Shown here piece after piece: positions 45,349 to 56,591 of a stretch of DNA of 64,000 bases. Both the position numbers and the translations under genes were made by a program. The stretch's first letter is position 1; every line of letters begins with the position of its first letter. Below the pieces are notes generated by a model, which worked only from the letters and a program-made list of their open reading frames with translations, searched no databases and was not told where the DNA came from. The stretch is from Pyricularia pennisetigena (Eukaryota; Ascomycota; Sordariomycetes; Magnaporthales; Pyriculariaceae): assembly GCF_004337985.1 (NCBI RefSeq), contig NC_043740.1, positions 2,438,874 through 2,502,873 of the forward strand, given 5' to 3'.

Positions 45349-47192
45349 CTATACTTTGGTATCGGGGCTCTCGGAAAGCCCCTGTGACGTCTGTTGCTGG
45401 TTTGGTGCTGGTGATGCCTTCTCGCGTCTCTCGACCCGGGGATTCCAACCACCTGTCCAGCCCACCCAGCCAGTCTCGCGAGGCCCTCTAGCCAAGCAGA
45501 CCAAAATCGCAAAGCCAAGGAAGCCCACTAAGCAGGCGCAACAATTAGTCAACTCACAGCCTCACATAAATAAGATATGAATATTTGCATCAAGCCAACT
45601 TACTGCTACAAATACCACTCCATCTCCAGCCTCCTTGGGCATAAAGGCGATTGCCCACGGCCGTACCGGTAAGTTGTCCACAGAACGCAGCTATCATGTA
45701 GGCGACGTTTACTCTGTTTCTCGCCTTTGCATCTATGTTGAATATTGCCATTCGCAGAGCGGTGTTGCAAGACTGGTTGGACACGTCGATGAAGATGGCC
45801 TGCACTATCGGACCGGCTATGGTGAATGTGCCGGTAAACGTGCCGATGGTGACGCCGACGAGATTGATCATGATTCCGAAAATCGCCGGTACCAGTGCAA
45901 CCATTTTATCGAGCACAAGTCTGCCAAACGCCGGGCCCCAAAAGACGACAAAGAATCCTATCAGCCCAAACAATCCAATCTGGAGCGGCCCGAAGTTGTA
46001 CGGGGCTGACGAGAGAAGGAAGGACAGCGTCGTCCAGTAGGATGTGAATACGGCGCTGATGCAAAACGATATCAGGCACGCCTGCAAAAGCACAGCCTCC
46101 CTGGCCATGAGGGTGAAGATGTTGAGCAGCATGCCAAAGTAGTTGAGGCCACCTGGATTTTTGGATGGATAGTCTGGCAGGTGGAGCCACAAGGCAGCCA
46201 GCAGTGCCAACTGAAGGCCGAGTGCAACCCAGTAAATGTTGCGCCATTCCGTAAAGTTGGACACGATTCCAGAAAGAACACGGGCCACCATCATACCCAA
46301 CGACAGCCCGGCAACGGCAATGGATAGAGCACTCGCCCTTCGGTTCGGGGGCGCCAAGTCACCGACGAGAGGTAACATGAGTTGCGGCGTGACTGTTGTG
46401 AATCCGCAGAGGAACGACATGGCCTGGAAGACCTCGAATGATTGCGTGATGCACAGTCCCAGCCACTGTGGAGACGATCGAGGTCAGACGAGCCGGTATT
46501 TGGGATGATGGCAGCCTTTTTCATCTTACAAACAGTATCGTGAGAATGACCAGGCCAAGGATGAACGGCCTCCTCTCGAGGACGTCACCCAAAGGACATA
46601 GCAGAAGGAGCCCGCCTGCATAGCCAGCTTGCATCAGCGTTGCCACCGACGCTGCCCTCTCGAAGCTGACGTTAAACGTCTCGGCCATCTTGTTCAATAT
46701 AGGTTGATTGTAGTAAATGTTGGCAACAGTCACAGTCGTCGCCTAAGCATAGTCAGCTAGGTAGTCTCTTGAGCACGAGAGAGAGGTGGTTTTCCAGGTT
46801 TGACATACAATTGCGAACAGGACATTGAGGCCAAGCGAAAACTTGAGTGGCTTCTCGGGGTTGTGACGCGTTGCCTCTGGGCCCCAAGACAGTGCAAGCC
46901 ATATTCGCTGAAATATCGACGTCTTGGCCGACCCGACGGAGCTGTTGTGAGTGGTTACGGAGGCAGGCCTGGGAGTGGTAACAATAGGCCTGGAAATGGA
47001 AGAAGCATCATGGTCGGCGTCTTGTTTGCTGTGCGGATTGCTTGCCTGTGATGCTGACATCGTTGCAGCATTTTTCATCGTCTGTTCATCATTATCTTTA
47101 TTTTGAGTGGTGCTTTCATCCCTAGGCTTGTCTGGGTCTGAATCTTGCGACGAATTATTCTGCCCCCTGTCGGGGCCGCTATTCTTGTCCAT
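45349..47192 (-). CDS. MFS transporter
   Basis: Four exons (47192-46809, 46742-46530, 46465-45604, 45527-45349), all phases closing, give 545 residues. About 115 polar N-terminal residues rich in Asp/Asn/Ser precede the first membrane helix. The core resembles bacterial-type MFS_1 carriers: ANIYYNQPILNKMAETF, LMQAGYAGGLLLLCPLGDVLERRPFILG (signature loop 2-3, G-D-x-x-x-R-R), PLVGDLAPPNRRASALSIAVAGLSLGMM. The C-terminal tail is hydrophilic (about 40 residues). Likely a plasma-membrane exporter or importer; substrate unknown. It lies about 570 bp downstream of a Zn2Cys6 regulator on the same strand, a layout often seen for regulator-transporter pairs. Confidence 0.88.
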
Positions 47193-47763
47193 CGTGGTTC
47201 ATCACCAAATGGCAAATTGATTGATAGATGGCAGCAATTTGACCTGGTAAACGCGGCCAGTCTCTATTCGTTTGCATGTGACGCTTGTTGAATAGGAACT
47301 TTGCAAGTATGAGATGTGCTATCTGACAAATCCTTGATGCCATCGTGCATCTGGTAGCTTTTTTTTGCTATCCATGACTCCGATGCAGTGCCGATGATAG
47401 GGACAGGGACGTCCGGGGGGGGGGGGGGGNNNNNNNNNNGGGTTACCAAAGTTTCCACCAACGGTCTCCTTCCGGGAATAAAGGCGGGACCAAATTTGCC
47501 AAAGCCGCAGGGGGGAAAAGTGGTGCCCCATCAGCAACACCTTCCCTAAACTGCAAGTGATGAATCACGCACGATGCCGATCCTCGGGTGGGTGTTTGTG
47601 TTGCGCTACTCTTCCTTTCACACCACCCTTAGCCGGTTTACTGCAAGGCGTTATCCAATCCCCTAGACTACTGTAGTGTACTGTAGTGCAACACCACAAA
47701 TCAGTTCGAATAGTCGGCCGTGTTCTCACATGAATGCTGCGAATTATATTTCCCCCCTTGACT
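47193..47763. other. Intergenic region with assembly gap
   Basis: Promoter side of the MFS gene and 3' flank of the regulator. A gap of 10 N lies at 47430-47439 after a G15-type run. No gene seen. Confidence 0.5.
47430..47439. other. Assembly gap (10 N)
   Basis: Run of N directly after a G homopolymer. Confidence 0.99.
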
Positions 47764-50109
47764 TCACATCTTCCGCCGCTCAAGCCATTTTTGCAACGCC
47801 AACGCTCGTTTCATCGTCTTGATACATAGCGGCCAATCCTCGATCGCCATCTGTGTCATGCCGGCTTGGACGATGGATTTCACAAATGTGTGATGAGGCT
47901 TCAATAATTTCTCGGCAGCCATTTCTTTGGCGTCCCGTTCCAATTTTCTCGCGTCGTCGTTTTCCCCATTTGGATTTATCTCCTCCGTCTCGGCAATCGG
48001 TGACGGGTTTTGACTCATCCCGGCTCTGTTGCCCCAACGCCGATTATTTTCCTCGCTGTTCTTTGGGGGAGTATCTATCCATCTAAAGGTTGGATAGATG
48101 GATAATAGCATAAAGATGAAGACTCCAATCACTCCGCGCCACTCCGGGAGGGGAATCCTCCAAGTAGTAGACAGCAGCGCCAACGCATCCGATGACGAGC
48201 ACACCCAGCTCAAGGGCTGCCTCTTTGCGATTGCTTCGGCATATATTAGTGCTGCCAGGCGCACGGCTATGTATAGGGCATCTGGTTTCGGGGCTTCCCC
48301 AGTTGTAGCACATGTCGTTCCATCGCTAGAAGCTACAGTTGTGGAATCCGCAGGTGAGTAATCCTCCGACGGCCGACTTGATATGTCTTCCTCGTCTTTA
48401 TGAACGCCTGGGGACTTTGCTGCCTGCGCCATCGAATTGTGTGACGGGAATTTCGGAAGAAGAGAGTGCGGCTTCACTTCTGTCCATGTCGAGTCGTCGG
48501 TCGATTGGCAGCCAAGCTCGGCATCACCGCCTTCGCTGGGGCGGTCTAGTCGTTCAGGGTACTTCGGGTCCAGGTTTCTGATGCGGTCTAGAATCCACGT
48601 GGCTGTTGCTGCAAGTTTGCGTGCTTGGGCTGGGCTCGGGTTTAGGGGTGCATCGAGAGCGAGGTCGATGAGGAAACGAATGTCGTCCAGGATGGACGCA
48701 GTCGCTGGGTGTATCCCAAGGACACCCTCGCAAGATCTAAATGCCACCGATGAGGGTCCCAAAGGACAATTGTATCTTACTTTGAAGCGACCTGCGCCGC
48801 TCGGACGGTCGAGGATGCCTTCGAATTCGAATGAATTCGTCATGATGGGTGACTCCTCTGACCAAAGGGCAATCAAGCTGTCGTGTCTGTATTTGAATTT
48901 CATCTCGGTCAGCACTGCTTCTCAATCAAGCAGGGAGCAGATGAGCTTACAAAAAAGCAGACTTGGTGATCAAGACACCGACTCCATGGGACGGAAACCC
49001 TCCTCGGAGTCGAATAATGTCCCTGAATCCTTTGAGGTGAGACTGCGCAACCTCCAATTCGCTAAACACCCACTCCACCGCGACGAACTGCATAATGGCA
49101 GCAAGAACCTCTTCCCTTCCCCAGTCATCATCCGAGCGAAGATACTCGTTCAGCTTGGAGATTGCTGAACCCTTGGCTAGCATTGACGAGCGTTGGTCAA
49201 CTAATCCAGTACGCATTATAGTTCTGGCCGTGGTATAGAGTGTGGACAGCGCCAACAGCGGCGATTGAACACACCATGGTAGGTAGTGAAGGACGTAAGG
49301 GTTATCCGGATCCGAGTCTCCGTGGAACGAGCCCTTAAGTGCGGTCATCAATTCGGAAACTAGGAACTAGAATCAGCGTCCTTGTCGCAAAAAAAAAAAG
49401 AAGAAGAAGAAAAAAAATTGGTGACCACGGCGACTTTTTTCGTGTTACTTACATTTACATATGAGCATGGCATTTTGCGTAGTCGGTGGGACAGGCAGAT
49501 GGAGTATATTCTGAACGGGCCCCGTAAGGTGGCATTGGTATACGACGCCATCAAGTTGCAGAGCAACCAGAGCCTTCCGTGCTGTATGTGCTTCCTGCTC
49601 ATTCTGCGGTTGAGTAGATTCCCCGGCGTGTCCTCGAGATGAAAGGTTCAACTTCAATGTATGCGTCTCGTGCCCCGAGACCTTGGAAGCGATGCCAGAC
49701 CGGCTGATTGGCGCCCAGGGTGCTTGCTTTCGCGATGTAACCGGACGGCCCGACGACGTACTGGGCGTCGAAAGAGCCTCAGCCGTCGGAGATGTAGCAA
49801 ACTCGGGAGCGGCTGATCTGCGGGGCCCATAGTCGCATATTGGCTCGGGGAACCTTCGCCTGCAGTTGCTGCACGGCTGCTCTTGGTCGCACTAATACAA
49901 TTGTTTACCTGGCCTGTCAGGGTCGGATAGACCAGAAGGGAGCGATTGCGATGGAAGGGTTTTGGGGGGCAGATTTCATTGACCTTTTGCTTCCTTCTCC
50001 TGCATTCCCCGCAAGATTTGATTGTTCGTCTTGTCCTGGTGGTGGTGGTGTCCGCAAATTTGGTAGTACGAGCATTAACCTCCTGACTGTCATTGAATGA
50101 ATACGACAT
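47764..50109 (-). CDS. Zn2Cys6 transcription factor
   Basis: Four exons (50109-49984, 49891-49453, 49359-48951, 48886-47764), all phases closing, give 698 residues. Splicing exon 1 to 2 restores a complete binuclear cluster: C33-x2-C36-x6-C43-x5-C49-x2-C52-x8-C61, with the usual RRRKQK between the second and third Cys. The middle region resembles the fungal-specific domain DUF3468/Fungal_trans_2 (SELMTALKGSF, VGVLITKSAFLHDSLIALW, LGIHPATASILDDIRFLIDLAL). The last intron uses the acceptor after AAATACAG, which alone keeps phase. The expected role is nuclear DNA binding at CGG triplets. The MFS gene 570 bp downstream is a plausible target by position only. Confidence 0.9.
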
Positions 50110-51461
50110 CGTCTTGATTGGTTTGACATTTGACAGTTAGGATCGTCGGCGTAGTCAAATCAGACTTTGTCAGCCAAATCTTTTCAACAACGAGACAGAG
50201 TTTTCTTAATTTTTAATTGTTATTTTTATTTTTTGGGTTTTTTATTTTATTTTATTTGTGTCCTTCTGGAACGAGGTGGAAATGGCTTATCGTTCCTGCC
50301 CGCCTTTACTTCTTTTTCAATGACGTTTCACCAAGCTGCCAAAGAGGGGGGGGTTCTCGAGAGAGGGGTGAAAAAGTGCCCGAATCTTCGCAACACCATA
50401 CTGTTTTGTTTGCATGCTAGCGGGAACCGCCGCGCCCTATTCGACGCCTGTTCTCTTTTTTTTGGTCCCCTAGCCGCCCCCGTTTTTCACACCCCATCAA
50501 CGCGCACGTTGGCTGCCTTGGGGGTGGTTAGCGCGATGATTCAACGATCTGAGGCTTTTTTTCTTCTTCTTCTTCTCCTCTCTCTTTTTATGTTCTTGGC
50601 TCGGTGGCGGGTTTTTGTCCCATTTGAGAAAAAAAAAATCTTACAACAGCAGTGTATGCCCAAACAAATGATCGGGAAATCAATGACGATGGGCAGTGCG
50701 AGATTGGGACCCAGTCTTGCGAGTCTAGAAGTGTTGAGCTAGACCTATTATACCCCGAGAAGCACCCGTGTGTTCCGGCACTCACTGAACAATTCAGTCT
50801 CCGCTATCTACTAATGGTGAGTTTACGGGCAACACGGGGAATGGGAGGGAAAGGGAGTCTACACGGGCACATTGTCAACAGGTGGCGCGGGGCGTATTCC
50901 TGGACGCCAGCAATACGATGCCAATACGATCCGGGCCAAGATGGCACTTGAATATCCCGTAGCCGCATTACAAAGCCTTATAAAGCCTTACTAAAGCCAG
51001 CCTCGCTTCATCTAAGCTAGCACAAAGGAGCGCACAATACATTTGTCTTGTAGTTTTGACATTAAACCGGCTAAAAAAAAAAAAAAAAAACAAAGAAATC
51101 AAAATCCTTGGCAGAAGGTTCTGACTTTGTACGGCATAACAATGAACTTGTTTAAAGGTGTACTGGGAGGGCAGCAATACATAACTTCTGCAGGAGATGT
51201 CCTCTTGGCTCATCTATAAAACCACCAATGAAGCCGCGGTTTTCTAGCCCAACGCCAAACTTTCCGGTTCTAGTTCTTTCCAGAAGAAAAAGAGGACGCC
51301 CTGATTTGTAGATGACGGACATTGAATCTCCATCCTAACAAGCTACCAAGTAAGTACCTTAGTAGAAAACGATCAAGGGGGGGCCAGGCACAGTAGCAAC
51401 CCCAACAACGCCACACGGCCGGGGACCTTATCGAAGACCACCCTGCGACGATCCAGCCATC
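50110..51461. other. Divergent intergenic region
   Basis: Shared upstream region of the Zn2Cys6 regulator (minus) and the polyQ gene (plus). Pyrimidine-rich tracts are present; no gene supported. Confidence 0.4.
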
Positions 51462-52028
51462 ATGCAGAATCGTGGCGCTCCCGACGCAGCCTGCGGGCGC
51501 CCCAGCTCCAGCTCCACGTCCACCACGTCCACCAGCGCAGGGCAGCAGCTGCTGCTGCAACAACAACAACAACAACAACAGCAGCAGCAGCGGCAGTACC
51601 CCGCGTCTGGGCAAGGGAGTAACACCACGGGCATGGAACGCGCCAATCAAAACGGTAGTATGGACCAGGGCGGCGACCAAGCCGGTCGGCCCGGCCTGCG
51701 CAAGATTGCGTCGTCTTTTGACAGGGTCAGGAGGGCGTTTATGTTCAGGAGTGACGACGGTGGTGCGTCGTCCAGACCCGGTTCGTCATCCTCTCGCAGC
51801 GGTCTTTTTGAATTGGCGAGCGATGCGCGGTCTGCTGGCCTCGCTACGACCGGTCGTCGGTTTGCGTACGACTCCAATGTCGACGAGCCGATGAGGCAGT
51901 CGCGTGTCGGTGTACAAGGTGAGTTTGAACACGGTAGCGCCCTAGAGCTGACGCAGGCTAACCCCCGATTCAGCTACGACTCTGACCATGCGCCATCTGC
52001 TAGACAGGAGGCTGTTCACAAATGGTAG
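51462..52028 (+). CDS. Hypothetical polyQ/Ser-rich protein
   Basis: Read without splicing this is 188 residues. A Ser/Thr-rich N-terminus leads to a glutamine run (QQLLLQQQQQQQQQQQRQ; CAA/CAG repeat about 51556-51590), then PGLRKIASSFDRVRRAFMF, a basic amphipathic segment that looks conserved. A strong intron signature lies at 51919-51973 (GTGAGT, GGCTAACC, TTCAG). Splicing it changes the C-terminus to TTLTMRHLLDRRLFTNGS and moves the stop to 52060-52062 (181 residues). I cannot tell which form is used. No known domain. Confidence 0.45.
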   Translation: MQNRGAPDAACGRPSSSSTSTTSTSAGQQLLLQQQQQQQQQQQRQYPASGQGSNTTGMERANQNGSMDQGGDQAGRPGLRKIASSFDRVRRAFMFRSDDGGASSRPGSSSSRSGLFELASDARSAGLATTGRRFAYDSNVDEPMRQSRVGVQGEFEHGSALELTQANPRFSYDSDHAPSARQEAVHKW

Positions 52029-52316
52029 CACTTTTTTTTTCTCGCTTATGGTTTCCATTTAAGGATAACTTGCAGAACTTGTCACTGGAGGCTCAAGTAA
52101 ATTTTATAATCTAGTCTAGCGCTAGAATGATTAAGATTTCATGGTAACTTCCGCAATTTGTCAAAGCGATATTTGCAGCAGCAGGCATCGATTAGAATTG
52201 GATTAGACTAGTCCGCATCAGTAGGGTCCCTATAGCCAGTCAGTCTGTCAGTTAAATGCGAAAGAAAAAAAAAAAAAGAAAAAGAAATGATATCCAACCC
52301 AACATGTTTTGCATAC

Positions 52317-53458
52317 TTACCAATCCGTAACCAGCTTCTCATCTAGTCCATCCATCCTTTCCATGTCTTCCCGTGATATCTCAAAGCCACCCACGTCCAC
52401 GTTCTCGATTATGCGCTCTCGCTTGCTGCTCTTGGGCAGTGTCACAAAGTCGTGCTGCAATGACCACCTGGAAAAAGGGCACGGCCCCGGCAAGTCAGCA
52501 GAGTACTTTGAATCTTTTTTTCGGGCTTGGAAAAGCTGAGCGGGACTAAAAGGAGGCCTAGACTCACTTGACGAACAGTTGAGCGACGGTGCAGCCGTAC
52601 TTTTTGCTCAGCGACACCATGGTGGGGTCCTTCATCCTCATGCCCCGTGCCAAAGGCGCATATGCCTCGATAACAATCTTGTGCCTGGCGCACGCTTCCC
52701 GGATCGAGACTTGAGTGTTGAAGGGGTGCACCTCGATCTGGTTGATCACGGGGTGATGCCGGGGCTTGGAAGCCATGAGCTCCTCAATCTTTTGTTCACG
52801 GATGTATACCCCTAAAGTAAGCCTTTTTGCCTCTGGTTGATCCATGCTTGCGACTCAGGGGGAAATAAGAAACAAAGAAAAAAAAAGACTCACATGCTTG
52901 ACCCCATAATTACTCACACCTCCCATCTTCACCTCTCCAGCATCAATAGCATCCTCAACCGCCCTCCAGCTCGTCAGCCTGGCCTCGCGACCTCCGTAGG
53001 GGCTGTGCAGCAGAAACAGATCCACGTATCCGAGCCCGCAGGCATCGACCGACTTGCGGATGGACCTCCGCACCGCGTCGTACGACTCGCTGTTGCTGGC
53101 CAGCTTGGTCGTGTAGAACACGTCCTCGCGCGCCAGCTCTCCTCCGTCGACGGCCTCGCGGATCGCCGCGCCCGCCTCGGCCTCGTTGCGGTACATTTGC
53201 GCGCAGTCGAAGCCGCGGTACCCGGCCTCGAGAGCCCAGCGCACCGAGCGCGACGCCTCGCTGCGGGACATCATGTACAGCCCGAGCTGGATCCGGGGGA
53301 TCGTCGCGCCCGTGGCTAGCTGTTTTGTTTGTTCGCAATCCGGGTTTTCGGTATTTTAGTTCGACCGGTTCTCTCGTATTGGCGGGGGCTTTGTGCAGCT
53401 GGCTGACAGGCTCGCTTACCTTGGCCTTTTGCGCGAGAAGTGTTGAAGCCGTCGTCAT
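52317..53458 (-). CDS. Aldo/keto reductase
   Basis: Four exons (53458-53420, 53319-52894, 52788-52568, 52467-52317) give 278 residues. The AKR catalytic tetrad is present: Asp51 and Tyr56 ([11 protein letters not shown]), Lys85 (YTTKLA) and His118 (FLLHSPYGG). Further family motifs are [24 protein letters not shown] and [15 protein letters not shown] (cofactor site Lys/Ser/Arg, NADPH-type). The third exon starts after a weak AAAAG acceptor, chosen because it alone gives the family sequence KHIEEL. It is likely a cytosolic NADPH-dependent carbonyl reductase; substrate not assignable. Confidence 0.9.
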
Positions 53459-53880
53459 CGTGTCTGATGTTTATGGATAACTGCACCCAGCAACACAGGA
53501 TGTAAGTTTGATCGTGGCCTATTCGAGTATAGGTTTATAAAAAAAAAAAAAAAAAAAGATCTGGCACAATATGTGATAGATATACCGCTGCTTTGATATT
53601 TGGACGAGTCAGGTCCAATGAACATGTGTGTGACGTCAACATTGAGCTCCGCTCAAGGGGTTTTTCACTGGAGCCTCCCGCCTGTACGAACATCCCAGAG
53701 CCGGTCACGCCACATGCACAAGGCAACGACAAGGATCAAGCAATTGATTTTTACCATGACAATGCCTGTTGGGGTATCACATATATATAAAGGGTAGGGA
53801 GAAAACAAATAATGATGATCGCTGTTGATGCGGAAAGATGCCCAGTACTTCATTGCCCCCATCGGTCCGAGAATCAAACA
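53459..53880. other. Intergenic region
   Basis: Promoter of the aldo/keto reductase and 3' flank of the cyclin gene; no gene seen. Confidence 0.4.
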
Positions 53881-55531
53881 TCAGTGAAAATAGGAGCCAC
53901 GACCTTTGCGGCCCTTGTGCCTGTCATGTCCACCCCCAGAATGTCTACCACTGGGGTAGGGCCAGCCTCCGTCATGATGGCCGCCGCGGTCCCGCCTGGA
54001 GCCGTGACCCCTTTGGGGTCCCGCAGGACCGGTAGGTGGCCTGGGGTTATGGTGATTGTTGTGGCGGTGGTTATTGTTCTGGTGGGTCGTCTCTGGGATC
54101 TCTTCCTCGACCTCGACCTCGTACTCCTCAAACTTCTCCTCGAAAAACTTGTCCACAATTCTCTTCTCCGTCCGAACCTGCTCGGAATCAAATGCGTACC
54201 TGAGTGTACCGTCTTGGCTTCTGATGCTTTTTCCAGCACTCGTAGCTTTTCCACCGCTTGCAGGAGCACCGCCTGATCCAGTGGTTGCAGGGGATGTTGC
54301 TGAGCCAGGCGTGATTGATAGGATATGGTTGTTCTGAGCGCCATCTCGCGCTTCTTCTGCGGAGCACTTTACGCAAACGTCCATGAAACGCTCCAGCGAG
54401 GGATCGGCTTCTACCTCCTGGTTGATCTTGATCTTAACTTGGATGAACGTGTCAAGGTCGAAGCGCATTCCGACCTTGGTCTGGCGTAGAAACTGAGCGT
54501 AGAGATCCAGCAAGTCCAGCATGGTTTCCACGACAGAGCCCCGATCTGTGTGGTATTTCGAAAGGTCCACATCACTCAGGAAGTTTTGGTGTCCCGTCAA
54601 ACGCGCCGTCAACTCGACAATGGCCATCACCATTGTGAACGTTGCTTGCTTTATGGGCGCAAAGGTTTTGTACATGTCGGTACACATCGGGTATGCGACG
54701 TCAAGAATCTGCCTGCCCAGCTCCGCCGGGAACAGCTTGCGTACGACTTTGATCAAGTATTTTTGCGGGTGGCGAACACGAAAGTCAAAGCCTACGGTTT
54801 GTAGGATGTGTCTTTCCAGACCAATAACTATTTTGGTGGGTTGCTCGAACATCTGCAACAAAAGAAGAAGAAAAAAATGCATATTAGCTCTCCTACACCT
54901 AAGAAAGTGTCCCGGTTGCTTGGTCATGAACGCACCTTGTCATCTGGAGTCGTTGGATGATCCGGGTTTTTGAGATTGTAGGCCGCACACAGGATCTCCT
55001 TGGACTTTTTCATCGTATCCTCCACTTTGCAAGCGACGAACAGCGCAGTGAGCGCCGCGTCTTGAAAGTTGTATTCGGCGTCCCTAAAAAAGAGGCGAAA
55101 CATGTGGTAGTATGTGCACGCCGTATCGAACGTTTTTATCGGCCTAGCTCGCGTTCAATCCATCAGCAGCTGGAGGTGCAAGGAACAGCAAAAAGATCTT
55201 GCAAGATTCAGGGCTCGGACTCAACATACAATCTTAAAGCAAGCCGCACCGAGTCGATCAGTTGGATACCCTGCAACCTGTAGCTCGTCTCCCGCGAAGG
55301 GTCGCATCCTATGGCCAGCTGCATCCCCCGCAGCCGTTGCTCGTGGCAGTACTGCTTCGGAAGGGTTATCTTGCCCGGGTGAGGGCCCTTGGCAGGCGGG
55401 TGCTTCTCATCGTCGCGTCCGGGTGTAGGTGGTGTCGGGCCGGCGCCATTGTTCACGGACGGCATGGCCGAAGACCGAGCAGGTCCTGTTGGGGGGACCG
55501 CCATCGATCTTGGCCCATGCGGTGCCATCAT
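53881..55531 (-). CDS. ctk2: CTD kinase-I cyclin subunit (Ctk2-like)
   Basis: Exons 55531-55230, 55143-54936 and 54852-53881 give 493 residues. The start is a pair of ATGs (55531/55528). Cyclin-box sequences are clear: KITLPKQYCHEQRLRGMQLAIGC, SYRLQGIQLIDSV, LPIKTFDTACTYYHMFRLFF, AALTALFVACKVEDT and KSKEILCAAYNL, then a second fold (IVIGLERHILQTVGFDF). This pattern matches the beta subunit of the complex that phosphorylates the RNA polymerase II C-terminal domain (yeast Ctk1-Ctk2-Ctk3). The C-terminus is an acidic coiled stretch followed by a His/Arg/Gly-rich tail (HQNNNHRHNNHHNPRPP), an addition to the yeast protein. Nuclear location expected. Confidence 0.85.
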
Positions 55532-56591
55532 TGAGAGCCAGTTATTTCTCTGCAATCGTGTCTCTCGGGGAGGGGCGACGGGTGACAGATAAGCTTGTTG
55601 ACTGGGATCTCGGGTCTTGATGTCGGCGGACGAGGAGCAAGCTCGTGAGATGACAAAAATCCCAGCCCGTGTGTTGGAGAGTGTCTAGGCACGCACAGGT
55701 ATCGCTGGCTGGAGTAGTTTTGATTGTTGAGTACGGACTCGATCTGCGCTCTCAATCAGCACAATCTGTGGAGAAGCCGGGGGCAATCAAGCCCTACGAT
55801 TTGATTCTTGGCCTGGGGGTACCATAGTTGGTAGTCGTGGTTGTGCAAGCAATTGGGCTCGAGCTAGACAAACGACATCACGTCCCGAATTTCGCGTCGC
55901 AAGCCGCCTCTGCCCATCATCACAGCGCCGATTCATTTTTGTGGGGCAAACTTTAGTATCGATAAGCGTTCGGGTAAGGCACTTGGCGCTACAACATTGG
56001 ACATCTCCACTTGGCATCACTTGCATCCATTCTATCGTTCTACCCGTCTGGACAAAGTAAGGTTACCGGACCTGGCCTGTCGTCGTTGCTGNNNNNNNNN
56101 NNNNNNNNNNNNNNNNNNNAAAAAAAAACCTACTACGCACGGTGCTTGATTTTTTACTGGTTTACCACTGGATCGTCTCCAGTGTCTTTTCACTCGTCAG
56201 CAACGCGCAAACATTTCCAGTTTCGGTTATATACAACGGGAAGACTAATGAGCATCTCTACAATCTTTCTGCTTGCTTCATCTCCAACAGGCTAATGGGC
56301 TTTTGAAGGCATATACAATAGTATTCAAATAATGTGTACATCTTATACCGACACCAACTTCATCATTCAATCCAGAATCCAGTCGCGGGCCAACGAAAAA
56401 AAAGGATAGTATACGCAATACCAAAGACGTGCGTCCCAGCATGGAATCCGAAATCATATTCGCTTTCAATTCAATTCTGAACAGGATATTTACAAAGGTT
56501 CAAATCAGCCCGTCCACAGCAGCTCTCAACAGTATCCGCAGGACACACTGCAACGCGTTTCCCCTTGCCCAGCAGACGTCGCACATCGAAT
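55532..56591. other. Intergenic region with assembly gap
   Basis: Upstream of the cyclin gene and 3' flank of the GH7 gene. A gap of 28 N lies at 56092-56119, followed by an A run. No gene seen. Confidence 0.5.
56092..56119. other. Assembly gap (28 N)
   Basis: Run of N directly before an A homopolymer. Confidence 0.99.
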
